Part shown: positions 24,076 to 31,975 of the stretch, in pieces
Position numbering within the stretch: the first letter of the stretch is position 1
How the letters are laid out: each line of letters begins with the position of its first letter
Origin: an uncultured Bacilli bacterium
Lineage (GTDB): Bacteria; Bacillota_I; Bacilli_A; RF39; UBA660
Direction: 5' to 3'
NCBI GenBank assembly: GCA_934148875.1
Contig: CAKPDJ010000010.1
Span: 1 to 33,773, forward strand
Length of the DNA: 33,773 nucleotides
Notes under the pieces: generated by a model
Databases searched by the model: none
The model's input: the letters and a program-made list of their open reading frames with translations, nothing else
Told to the model about the DNA's origin: nothing
Program-made: the position numbers and the translations under genes

Positions 24076-25831
24076 TTTCTAACTCCTCCTTTGATAACTG
24101 TGATAAAGCAATTTCTTTATATACTTGACAGTTTTTTAATAATTCTTTGTGTGTACCAATACCAACACATTTACCTTTATCTAAAACAACTATTTTATCA
24201 GCATGGATAATTGTTCCTATTCTTTGAGCTACAATCATGTTAGTTGCATCTTTAGTATATTTTTTTAATTCTTTTCTAAGTGTTGCATCAGTTTTATAAT
24301 CAAGGGCACTGAACGAATCATCAAAAATATATATTTCAGGATCTCTAGCTATAGCACGGGCAATAGCTAAACGTTGTTTTTGTCCACCTGATACATTGGT
24401 TCCACCTCTCGCTATATGTGAATCATATGTATCTTCCATCTTTAAAACAAAATCTTCCCCTTGAGCTACACGAATAGCTTCTTTAACTTTATCAAGAGTT
24501 ATTTTGCCTTTACCATTATCACCATAACTAACATTTTCTTTAACTGTTCCTGTAAACATAACAGCTTTCTGAGGAACATACCCTATTTTATTGTGTAAAT
24601 CTTTTTGTTTATAATCTTTAACATTTATACCATCAACTAATACTTCACCCTTGGTAGCATCATAAAATCTTGGTACTAAATTAATTAAACTTGATTTACC
24701 AGAACCAGTTGAACCAATAAAAGCAATTGTTTCTCCTTTATTTACTTTAAATGATATATTTTCTAGTAAATATTCATCAGCATCAGGATACTTAAATGAT
24801 ACATTTTTAAATTCAACTGTTCCTACTAAATCAGTATTGATATCACTTAAATTTCCATCTTTAATTGTTTCTTCTTCATCTAATACTTCATTAATACGTT
24901 TTGCTGATACTTGCGATCTTGGCCACATCATAAAAATCATAGCTAACATTAAAAATGACATAATTACTTGCATTCCATAACTAGAGAATACTACCATATC
25001 ACTAAATAATGTTACTTTAGATGCCATATCAGCATCCTGAATTAAACTAGCTCCTATAAAATAAATTCCTAGCGTTAAAAATTGCATAACAAAGTTCATA
25101 ACAGGACTAAGAAAAGCAAAACATTTCTGATTAAATAATTGCATCTTAGTTAAATTAGTATTAACATCTTCAAAACGTTCCTTTTGAAAACCTTCAGCAT
25201 TAAAAGCACGTATTACTCTAATACCAGTTAAGTTTTCTCTAGTGACACCATTAACTTTATCAATTAATTTTTGAACGCGTTCAAATCTAGGAAGCACAAT
25301 AATCATAATAGTTATAATTGTACCCATTAGTATAACTACTCCTAGACCAGTTAACATACTCCATTCAATACTTTTATTTAATATTTTAGTAATAGCCCAA
25401 ACAGCCATTATTGGTGCTTTGATTAACATTTGTAGTCCCATTGATATTAACATTTCTACCTGTGAAACATCATTAGTAGTTCTAGTAATTAAACTACTAG
25501 TTGAGAACTTTTTAATTTCTGCTGTTGATAAACTTTCTACTTTTCTAAATATTCTGCTTCTTAAATCAGTTGAAAAATTAGCTGAAATACCTGATGCAAA
25601 GAAGCCAACTATAATTGCTGATATTAAACTACCAAAGGCACAAGCTAACATATAACCACCAGGTACTAAAATGTCAGAAACTTTTGTTCCTTCAGTTTGA
25701 ATTAATCTAGTAATTTCACTCATATAATCAGGTAACTTTAAATCTAACCATACTTGAAAGACAATAAGAGCAATACATAATATTATTTCCAATATGTCTT
25801 TCTTTGAAAAATTTTTAAATAACTTTTCCAT
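24068..25831 (-). CDS. ABC exporter subunit with degenerate catalytic site (LmrC/BmrC-like half)
   Basis: A 587-residue half-transporter: six-helix membrane domain (about 1-310) and ATPase domain. Walker A is GSTGSGKSS and the signature is a normal VSGGQ. The residue after Walker B is Asp, not Glu (FDDSFSALD), and the switch His is Gln (VAQRIGTI). This subunit therefore contributes the non-hydrolysing site, as in LmrCD, BmrCD and TM287/288. It begins 3 bp after marR and overlaps the second subunit. Confidence 0.92.
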   Translation of the reverse strand: MEKLFKNFSKKDILEIILCIALIVFQVWLDLKLPDYMSEITRLIQTEGTKVSDILVPGGYMLACAFGSLISAIIVGFFASGISANFSTDLRSRIFRKVESLSTAEIKKFSTSSLITRTTNDVSQVEMLISMGLQMLIKAPIMAVWAITKILNKSIEWSMLTGLGVVILMGTIITIMIIVLPRFERVQKLIDKVNGVTRENLTGIRVIRAFNAEGFQKERFEDVNTNLTKMQLFNQKCFAFLSPVMNFVMQFLTLGIYFIGASLIQDADMASKVTLFSDMVVFSSYGMQVIMSFLMLAMIFMMWPRSQVSAKRINEVLDEEETIKDGNLSDINTDLVGTVEFKNVSFKYPDADEYLLENISFKVNKGETIAFIGSTGSGKSSLINLVPRFYDATKGEVLVDGINVKDYKQKDLHNKIGYVPQKAVMFTGTVKENVSYGDNGKGKITLDKVKEAIRVAQGEDFVLKMEDTYDSHIARGGTNVSGGQKQRLAIARAIARDPEIYIFDDSFSALDYKTDATLRKELKKYTKDATNMIVAQRIGTIIHADKIVVLDKGKCVGIGTHKELLKNCQVYKEIALSQLSKEELENA

Positions 25832-25834
25832 CTT

Positions 25835-26263
25835 TTAAATCCTTTCTACATTAGTTTTAATTTTTTCTAATATTTGCCCAAAAATAATATATTCATCTTC
25901 AGTAATGTTACTACCTAAAATTTTTGATATATGTAAATTATCTTCCTTTAAAAATTCAGCTATTTCTAATGATTTAGTTGTTAGAATTATATTTTTCTTT
26001 CTCGAATCATTTTCTGAACCTTGTCTAGTAATTAAACCATTTTTTTCCATTGTATTTAAAATAGCTGATAAAGTTGACTTATTACATGGTACACTCGCTT
26101 CGATATCTCTTTGACACAATAAATTATTTTGACTATATAAAGCCATAATAATTCTACCCTGTACAGGAGTTACTTCTAAACCAAGCTTTTTATACCTTGT
26201 AGATAGTAGTTTAAATATATCTAGGGCAACATCATTCATTTCTAATATCATAGACTTTTCCAT
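25835..26263 (-). CDS. MarR family transcriptional regulator of the exporter operon
   Basis: A 142-residue winged-helix protein. The recognition region reads QRDIEASVPCNKSTLSAILNTMEKNGLITRQGSENDSRKKNIILT, the usual MarR helix-turn-helix and beta-wing with the conserved D-x-R. It is first in the operon with both ABC genes and probably represses it, binding the palindrome at 26279-26292 between its promoter and start codon. A ligand exported by the transporter may relieve repression. SD GGAG with 7-nt spacing. Confidence 0.92.
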   Translation of the reverse strand: MEKSMILEMNDVALDIFKLLSTRYKKLGLEVTPVQGRIIMALYSQNNLLCQRDIEASVPCNKSTLSAILNTMEKNGLITRQGSENDSRKKNIILTTKSLEIAEFLKEDNLHISKILGSNITEDEYIIFGQILEKIKTNVERI

Positions 26264-26278
26264 AAATATACTCCAATC

Positions 26279-26292
26279 GTTCGCTAACGAAC
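26279..26292. promoter_or_regulatory. Operator-like palindrome (probable MarR site)
   Basis: GTTCG-ctaa-CGAAC, a perfect inverted repeat with 5-bp arms, located at and just downstream of the predicted transcription start of marR. Binding here would block initiation or early elongation. Confidence 0.6.
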
Positions 26293-26298
26293 TATTTC

Positions 26299-26327
26299 AT
26301 TATATAGCTATTTAGATCAATATGCAA
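26299..26327 (-). promoter_or_regulatory. Promoter of marR-ABC operon
   Basis: Minus strand TTGCAT (26327-26322), 17-nt spacer, TATAAT (26304-26299). The operator-like palindrome follows at once. Confidence 0.7.
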
Positions 26328-26395
26328 GAGTTAATTTTATAGCTTTTCTTTTTTTAAAACATATATTATAATAATGCTACTATATGGAGGAATAT

Positions 26396-27280
26396 ATGAA
26401 AAATAATGATTTAAAAGAAGGCATGAAAGTATCAGTTATTTCTATTATTGGAAATGTTTTTTTATTTATTTTTAAATTTATAGCCGGAATTATTGGTAAA
26501 AGTAATGCTATGATATCTGATAGTATTCATTCTCTATCTGATGTACTTAGTACTATTGTGGTTATGATTGGATTAAAACTAGCTAGTAAAAAGGAAGATG
26601 TTTCTCATCCTTATGGGCATGAAAGAATTGAGTGTGTTGCTAGTTTTATTTTAGCTATATTTTTATTTATAACTGGTTTAGGTATTGGATGGATGGGAAT
26701 TAAAACTATTTTCTTTGAAAATTATAGTGAGATTAAAACGCCTACTCTAATTGCTTTAATTGCTGCCATTATTTCTATTATTACCAAAGAAGCTATGTAC
26801 TGGTATACTAGGAGTGTTGCTAAAAAAATAAAATCTGATGCACTAATGGCTGATGCATGGCACCATCGAAGTGATGCCTTATCTTCAATTGGAAGTTTAA
26901 TTGGTATTGGTGGAGCCATGATGGGATTTAAGTTATTAGATTCAATTGCTAGTATTATTATTTGTCTTTGTATTATCAAAGTTAGCTATGATATTTTTAT
27001 GGATTCTGTTGATAAAATGGTAGATAAAGCTTGTAATAGTGATTTTATTAATAAAATTTGCGATTTAGTGTTGAGTACAAATGGTGTTTTGAATATTGAT
27101 TTGATTAAAACAAGATTATTTGGTAATAAGATTTATATCGATTTAGAAATCGCAGCTAATCAAGATTTAACATTAAAAGAAGCACATGAAATAGCTCAAG
27201 AAGTACATGATAACATTGAAAATAATTATGAAGATGTTAAACACTGTATGGTTCATGTTAATCCTAAAGAAATTAATTAA
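26396..27280 (+). CDS. Cation diffusion facilitator (CDF) metal exporter
   Basis: A 294-residue efflux transporter for divalent metals (Zn, Mn, Fe or Co; not decidable here). Six membrane helices are followed by a cytoplasmic domain of about 85 residues. Metal-site motifs: SDSIHSLSDV in helix 2, HPYGHERIE after helix 2, and DAWHHRSDALSS in helix 5. The ATG at 26396 has SD GGAGG 6 nt away; an in-frame ATG at 26384 has none. It is divergent from the marR operon, and a TATAAT at 26367-26372 is its likely -10. Confidence 0.92.
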   Translation: MKNNDLKEGMKVSVISIIGNVFLFIFKFIAGIIGKSNAMISDSIHSLSDVLSTIVVMIGLKLASKKEDVSHPYGHERIECVASFILAIFLFITGLGIGWMGIKTIFFENYSEIKTPTLIALIAAIISIITKEAMYWYTRSVAKKIKSDALMADAWHHRSDALSSIGSLIGIGGAMMGFKLLDSIASIIICLCIIKVSYDIFMDSVDKMVDKACNSDFINKICDLVLSTNGVLNIDLIKTRLFGNKIYIDLEIAANQDLTLKEAHEIAQEVHDNIENNYEDVKHCMVHVNPKEIN

Positions 27281-27327
27281 CTAGAATATTTTTATAATTA
27301 CTTCCCATACTATAATTAGGTGATAGA

Positions 27328-28800
27328 ATGGAAAACAATTCTATTTGGCAAATTAATAGTAAAAGTAAAAATAATAAAGAAATAATTACTGATAGCGATA
27401 TTTTAATTATAGGTGGTGGTATAACTGGTTTATCTGCTGCCTATTTTTTAAAAGACTCTAAATATACTGTTACTGTAATAGATAGAGGTATTATTGGTAA
27501 TGGAATAACATCAAAATCAACTGCTAAAATTACTTATTTACAGAATACTATTTATCAAACTTTAGAAAAAAGTTTCAATAAAACAGTTAGTAAACAGTAC
27601 TTAAAATCACAGCTAGATGCTATTAATTTATTAACGAGTATTATTGAAAAAGAGAATATTAAATGTGATTTAAAAGAAACAAAAGCAATCATCTTTACTA
27701 AGGAAGATAAAGGCATTAATAAAATCGATAAAGAAAAAAGTATTTTAGAAGCTAATGACATTTCATGTAAAGTTATTAATAAGCTCCCTATTCATTTTCC
27801 AATTAAGTATGGAATTGAAGTAGATGGTAATTATACATTTCATCCAGTTAAATATTTGTTAGGACTTAAAAAAGTTATTAATAAGAATGTTAACATTTAT
27901 GAAAATACTATGGCTTTAGAAATTAAAAAAGATAATAATATTTATATAGTTAAGACTAATAAAAAAGAATTTAGAGCTAAATATATTATTGTTAGTTGTC
28001 ACTACCCTTTTTTCATTTTCCCAGGAATTATACCATTAAAAACATATATTCAAAGAGAATATGTTAATGCTAGTAAATACAAAAATTATAACTTTATGGC
28101 CAACAGTATTGATAGTAATTTGCACTCTATAAGGTTTTATAAAAATTATATTATTTATGGTTCTAATAAACATCGTCTAACTAATAAGATTGCTTACAAA
28201 GATAATTATATTCAGAGTGTAATTAGTTTTAAGCGATTGTTTTCTAAAAATCCAGAATATACATGGATGAATCAAGATATTATATCTAATGATAATTTAC
28301 CATTTATTGGCAAGATTAATAAAGATGATGACAATTTATTAATAGCTACAGCATATAATGCCTGGGGTATGACTAATGGAACTATGGCTGGAAAAATACT
28401 ATCTGATATTATTTTAAATAATAAAAACAGTTATATTTCTTTATTTGATCCAACTAGAGTAAATAAAACCGGTATATTTAATTCAATTATTGATGCTATT
28501 AACTATTCGAAGGTTTATATTCAAACTACTGTTAAAAAGAATCCTGTTTTTTATAATAACTATGTATATAAAATAAAAGTTAATGGTAATTATTATGGAG
28601 TATATTATGATTACTATGGTAAAAAGCATGTAGTTAAAGGAAAATGTCCTCATATGAAATGCAACTTGGTTTTTAATGATGAAGAAAAAACATGGGATTG
28701 TCCATGCCATGGTTCTAGATTTGATATAGATGGAAACGTTATTGAAGGTCCTGCTAATTATAATATTTCAATAGATTTTAATAATACTGAAGAAAAATAA
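27328..28800 (+). CDS. yhfW: FAD-dependent oxidoreductase with C-terminal Rieske [2Fe-2S] domain (YhfW-like)
   Basis: A 490-residue flavoprotein. The dinucleotide-binding motif GGGITGLSAAYF is near residue 30, followed by a DAO-type oxidase fold. The C-terminal Rieske domain has both ligand pairs: C440-x-H442 and C458-x2-H461 (CPHM, CPCHGSRFD). This fusion matches Bacillus YhfW, whose substrate is not established. Transfer of electrons between a small-molecule substrate and the iron-sulfur centre is inferred. SD AGGTGATAG precedes the ATG. It is 47 nt after the CDF gene and may be co-transcribed with it. Confidence 0.88.
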   Translation: MENNSIWQINSKSKNNKEIITDSDILIIGGGITGLSAAYFLKDSKYTVTVIDRGIIGNGITSKSTAKITYLQNTIYQTLEKSFNKTVSKQYLKSQLDAINLLTSIIEKENIKCDLKETKAIIFTKEDKGINKIDKEKSILEANDISCKVINKLPIHFPIKYGIEVDGNYTFHPVKYLLGLKKVINKNVNIYENTMALEIKKDNNIYIVKTNKKEFRAKYIIVSCHYPFFIFPGIIPLKTYIQREYVNASKYKNYNFMANSIDSNLHSIRFYKNYIIYGSNKHRLTNKIAYKDNYIQSVISFKRLFSKNPEYTWMNQDIISNDNLPFIGKINKDDDNLLIATAYNAWGMTNGTMAGKILSDIILNNKNSYISLFDPTRVNKTGIFNSIIDAINYSKVYIQTTVKKNPVFYNNYVYKIKVNGNYYGVYYDYYGKKHVVKGKCPHMKCNLVFNDEEKTWDCPCHGSRFDIDGNVIEGPANYNISIDFNNTEEK

Positions 28801-28818
28801 ATTTTTTCAAAAAAATAG

Positions 28819-28846
28819 TTGACATATACTTTTAGTTTGGTATAAT
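28819..28846 (+). promoter_or_regulatory. tRNA-Gly promoter
   Basis: TTGACA (28819-28824), 16-nt spacer, TATAAT (28841-28846), start near 28853, about 25 nt before the tRNA. Confidence 0.8.
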
Positions 28847-28877
28847 TAATATTGTCTTTAGAAAAAGGCAATTCATT

Positions 28878-28951
28878 GCGGATGTAGTTTAATGGTAGAA
28901 TAAGAGCCTTCCAAGCTCCTGACGTGGGTCCGATTCCCATCATCCGCTCCA
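28878..28951 (+). tRNA. tRNA-Gly (anticodon TCC)
   Basis: 74 nt including an encoded CCA. Acceptor stem GCGGATG/CATCCGC, D-arm with AATGGTAGA, anticodon stem GAGCC/GGCTC-like around CTTCCAA (anticodon TCC), T-arm GTGGGTCCGATTCCCAT and discriminator T. It forms the left border of the prophage remnant and is a plausible attachment site. Confidence 0.95.
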
Positions 28952-28960
28952 TTATAACAT

Positions 28961-28987
28961 AAACCCTTGATTTGCAAGGGTTTTTTT
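28961..28987 (+). terminator. Terminator after tRNA-Gly
   Basis: Stem AAACCCTTG/CAAGGGTTT (28961-28969 with 28975-28983), 5-nt loop, T run to 28987. Confidence 0.85.
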
Positions 28988-29001
28988 CATGTTTTAAAAA
29001 C

Positions 29002-29023
29002 TTTTGAAGACATTTTGAAGACA
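29002..29023. repeat. 11-bp tandem direct repeat beside the tRNA
   Basis: ttttgaagaca at 29002-29012 and 29013-29023, identical copies. The position between a tRNA gene and prophage genes is where integrase arm-type sites or an att junction are found, but no integrase gene is in the window. Confidence 0.6.
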
Positions 29024-29047
29024 TATTTTTGTTTCTAAAAAAGAAAT

Positions 29048-29526
29048 ATGAATAATCAATGTAAGAATTTTAGACAAAGAACTAAAACAAAAGATAAAAG
29101 AAAGACAGTATACTTCTACTGTACTAAACAAAGAAAAGAAATAACATTTGATGATTGTAGTAATTGTCCTTATAAAGAATATAAAGAATGCACAAAAAGT
29201 CAAAAATATTGTGCAAAAATAAAAAAAGAAGCAGCAAACTTGCTAAATTGGAAAGAGATAGATTTAGTTTATTTACTGATAATATGAACAAGTGCTATTT
29301 TTGTCCAAATAAAAAGGACCATACGCATGAGATATTCTGTGGTCGTAACAGACAGAATTCTATGAAATATGGTCTATGCTTACCTATTTGTGAATCATGC
29401 CATAGTAAGTATCAAAATAATTTCTTATTTAATAAAGAATGGCACAAAAAAGGACAAGTTGTTTTTCAACAAATTTATCCTGATTTAGTATTTGAAGATA
29501 TATTTAAGAAAAATTATTTAAAATAA
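29048..29526 (+). pseudogene. HNH-like zinc protein of phage origin, split by a -1 frameshift at A AAA AAA
   Basis: Frame one (29048-29287) starts with a Cys-rich segment (YC..., DDCSNCPYKEYKEC). Frame two (to 29526) carries KLAKLERDRFSLFTD and an HNH-like core: CxxC, HEIFCGRNRQNSMKYG, CESCHS. Related prophage proteins, from memory, have both parts in one polypeptide. A -1 slip at the heptamer A AAA AAA (29221-29227) joins them into about 159 residues with the motif SSKLAKLER intact. A perfect 7-bp hairpin (29189-29195 with 29209-29215) lies just before the slip site. Either a decayed gene, a sequencing indel, or programmed frameshifting. A nuclease or recombination role is inferred only from the zinc/HNH pattern. 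Confidence 0.6.
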
Positions 29527-29552
29527 AACTAGGAACGAATCCTAGTTTTTCG
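29525..29552. terminator. Bidirectional terminator between the HNH-like and protease genes
   Basis: Perfect 10-bp stem AAAACTAGGA/TCCTAGTTTT (29525-29534 with 29540-29549), 5-nt loop; T-rich in both directions. Confidence 0.85.
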
Positions 29553-29559
29553 TTAAAAC

Positions 29560-30465
29560 TTATCGTTGTTCAGCAATCATTCCTACTAAAACATCGTTTT
29601 GATTTTCAATTATTTTTACTGCATTGGTATTTTGAAATGTGTGCATATAACAATGATGAATTGATAAAATAGCATCTTGTAAGTTATCATCACTTTCTAG
29701 TTCAATAATATTCAAGCCTATTTCTCTAGCTTTATCAATTCCTATATGTCTTGAATGAATTTTAGTATATTTATTATCATTTAAATATTCCATAATTGAT
29801 TTTATTTTTTGCTTTTTTTGTTCTTCAGTATCGCTAATAAACATATCACCGGTTTTGAGCCAATTTTCAACAACATCTTTTGATAATTCTATAGCTTTAT
29901 AACATTGTCCTATAAATGCAGGTGGGTATTTTCCTATTATTTGTTGCCAAAAAACAATACTATTAGGATTTTCAGTTATTTCTTTTTTTGCTTGCTCATA
30001 TTCTTGTACTACACCACAAGCTGGAACGCCACTATATTGGGGATCAATTGGTCCGATACTAGAATGCTTTCCTAAGTATATTTCTTTTCCGATACACGAA
30101 AGCATAGTTCCACCAGACATTGCAAGTTGTGGAACAAAAACTCTAATATCATTACCAAAAACTTTTCTTAGATAATTTCCAATAGTTTCAGTAGCAGTCG
30201 CATCGCCTCCTGGAGAATGCAATATCAAATCTAACCCTTTAGTTTTATCCATTCCATGAATCACTGTCATAAATCCACTTAAATCTCTATCATTAATACT
30301 AACATCTGGGTGATCACTATTGGTTAAAAATCCAGAATAATAACAAATTGTATTTCTTCCTGTTAATTCGTATAAATGTTTTATGTATTTTTTTCGTACA
30401 GTATCTAAAGGCGAATGATATTCTTCATCATGAATTTCTTTTGCTATACTAGACCAATCTGCCAT
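29560..30465 (-). CDS. SDH family Clp-fold serine proteinase
   Basis: A 301-residue soluble protein related to the serine dehydrogenase proteinase family (PF01972), a Clp/crotonase-fold serine protease. LILHSPGGDATATE (about residues 80-93) supplies the oxyanion glycines, and LAMSGGTML holds the probable nucleophile Ser117. GKHSSIGPIDPQ follows, in the position of the conserved second catalytic region, and the rest is helical. No signal or membrane segment is seen, so it should act in the cytoplasm. It overlaps an 84-residue gene by 17 bp. It sits between prophage lysis genes and the tRNA, a usual place for cargo genes, so a role in phage-host conflict is possible but not shown. Confidence 0.8.
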   Translation of the reverse strand: MADWSSIAKEIHDEEYHSPLDTVRKKYIKHLYELTGRNTICYYSGFLTNSDHPDVSINDRDLSGFMTVIHGMDKTKGLDLILHSPGGDATATETIGNYLRKVFGNDIRVFVPQLAMSGGTMLSCIGKEIYLGKHSSIGPIDPQYSGVPACGVVQEYEQAKKEITENPNSIVFWQQIIGKYPPAFIGQCYKAIELSKDVVENWLKTGDMFISDTEEQKKQKIKSIMEYLNDNKYTKIHSRHIGIDKAREIGLNIIELESDDNLQDAILSIHHCYMHTFQNTNAVKIIENQNDVLVGMIAEQR

Positions 30466-30703
30466 AATAATTACTTCCTATTCTTACACTAGTTTTATCA
30501 TCTAATCTACTTTTTTTGTTATTATCATATCGGCCAATATTTTTATCAAATGATGGCTTGGGAATTTTATTAGCATTTTTAATATTCATTTTTTTATATA
30601 TTTCTTCAATTTCCTTCATTTTTTCGTCTTTTCCTCTTATCATTTTTATTTCACCATTACCTTTATTTATTTTTAGTAATACATAAATATAATCATTATT
30701 CAA
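30449..30703 (-). CDS. Small charged protein paired with the serine proteinase, TTG start
   Basis: An 84-residue basic protein I do not recognise. It starts with a short strand-like stretch (YIYVLLKI) and continues as a charged helix (KDEKMKEIEEIYKKMNI) and a basic tail ending YYGRLV. The start is a TTG at 30703 with SD GGAAAG 6 nt upstream. Its end overlaps the start of the protease gene by 17 bp, so the two are translated together. It may be an adaptor, substrate or regulator of the protease; this is inferred from the overlap alone. Confidence 0.55.
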   Translation of the reverse strand: MNNDYIYVLLKINKGNGEIKMIRGKDEKMKEIEEIYKKMNIKNANKIPKPSFDKNIGRYDNNKKSRLDDKTSVRIGSNYYGRLV

Positions 30704-30774
30704 TTTAATCTTTCCTTTCTAGTTAATATTATGAATAAAAAATGAAAGAATATAATGATTATTATTACAATTAA

Positions 30775-30803
30775 AATATAACATAAATGTAATCACATAA
30801 CAA
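30775..30803 (-). promoter_or_regulatory. Promoter of the small gene-protease pair
   Basis: Minus strand TTGTTA (30803-30798), 17-nt spacer, TATATT (30780-30775), giving a leader of about 65 nt before the TTG at 30703. It follows a terminator, so the pair is an independent unit. Apart from these signals I see no gene in 30704-30929. Confidence 0.5.
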
Positions 30804-30874
30804 TTACTTTTGAGCTAATATCCTACTAAATTTACTACTATTTGTCAATTATTGATTAATTTTTTTTACATTAA

Positions 30875-30928
30875 ATAAAAAAAGAGTCTAGCATTAAGTA
30901 CTATTAAGTACCGTTAACTAGACTCTTT
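30875..30928 (-). terminator. Terminator at the end of the prophage lysis genes
   Basis: Perfect 11-bp stem (30881-30891 with 30918-30928; core AGAGTCTAG/CTAGACTCT) with a 26-nt loop containing TTAAGTACT and TTAAGTACC. Seven A precede it, giving a T run on the minus strand. Confidence 0.8.
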
Positions 30929-30929
30929 A

Positions 30930-31016
30930 TTATTTTATATATAATTCTTCATTTTCTTTTAATCTAATTTTATATACGCAATCTTTTTGTGCCTTATAAG
31001 ACCATTTAAAAGACAT
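30930..31016 (-). CDS. Possible 28-residue peptide after the lysin gene
   Basis: ATG at 31016 to TAA at 30930, starting MSFKWSYKAQKDC, with a weak purine-rich SD (AAGAAGA). It lies 8 bp after the lysin stop and ends right at the terminator stem, the tight packing expected of phage genes. Function unknown. Confidence 0.35.
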   Translation of the reverse strand: MSFKWSYKAQKDCVYKIRLKENEELYIK

Positions 31017-31024
31017 TTCTTCTT

Positions 31025-31975
31025 TTAAGGAAATTCTGCTATCCTTGTCTCTAATTCTTTAATTTGAGTGTTTTTTATAGAAATCTCACCATCTTTTTGT
31101 TGCACTTGATTGTTGAGTTCTGTAATTTGTTTCTTTAATAATTCTATTTCCTCTTTTGAAGTATCTTTTTCTACTACTTTAGATAATTCCTTGCACCATT
31201 CTCCATTTGAAGCTACATATATACCAGATTCAATTTGATACCAGGTATATCCATCATTTTCAGTTTTAGAAATATAATTGTATATTCCTTTGTTGATATA
31301 TCCTAATTTTTTACAGTTTTTAGATGCACCATTTCTAGCATTTAGATTATCTACTAATATTTCTATTTGATCTACTTTATCATTTCTAGAAACTGGAGTA
31401 CCTACTCTATCAATAGGTTTTTCTTTAAAAATACTACCATTTGACTTTTTAATAGTAGTATAGTTAGAATCTACATAAAATGCTTCTTCTGGCAACAATG
31501 ATTTTTCATAAGTGTAGCACCATTTTTCATTATTGTTTTGCCTTAATCCATAATATTTTCGAATATTTGCTGTGATATGAAAATGATTACCTGTTGCATA
31601 TCCATCTGTACCCTCTAGTAAAACTTTACTACCTGCTTTAAGAATCTGTCCTTTAGCTACTTATCTTAAATTATCTTCATTCATGCGGGTTAAAGTTAAA
31701 TATAAAAATTCTGGTTCTTCTTTAAAAGGTATATATAATTTGTTAACTGATTTAAGTCTCACACTATTTGTTGTAGAGGTATTTAAACCTAAAACCTCTT
31801 CTATTAAAAAATCATTTTGTGGTTCAAAATAACTTCTTCCACTATCTTTACAAGCCTCATCCCATGGTTTGTCTGAATAATTTTTAGAATTTTGCCAATG
31901 TGGTAAATGATTACCTTGATTATAATTTTGAGTAATATTCATTACTCTAAAAGGATAAATTGCATATTCTTTCAT
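31025..31975 (-). pseudogene. M23-type phage endolysin interrupted by an in-frame TAA
   Basis: ATG at 31975 reads 104 codons to a TAA (31663-31661). The same frame then continues without a shift for another 211 codons to 31025. Upstream part: ITQNYNQGNHLPHW and YSDKPWDEAC, the first M23 half. Downstream part: KGQIL...GTDGYATGNHFHI (the HxH zinc motif), an SH3-like region and a coiled coil (KKQITELNNQVQQKDGE). The His of the usual YxHL element appears as Arg in LTLTRMNED. The stop replaces what is probably a Lys. So the murein hydrolase is probably inactive on two counts. Internal restart at a TTG (31498) would make only the binding region. Confidence 0.75.

Noticed and set aside
28758..29024. 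Minus-strand 88-codon frame containing MGIGPTSGAWKA
   Set aside because: This is the antisense of tRNA-Gly, a common false gene call.
29560..30703. Toxin-antitoxin pair
   Set aside because: The larger protein is a clear Clp-fold protease and the small one has no antitoxin-like DNA-binding motif; overlap alone is not enough.
31661..31663. TAA read as a sense codon (recoded genetic code)
   Set aside because: TAA ends many intact genes here, so a local nonsense mutation is simpler than a code change.
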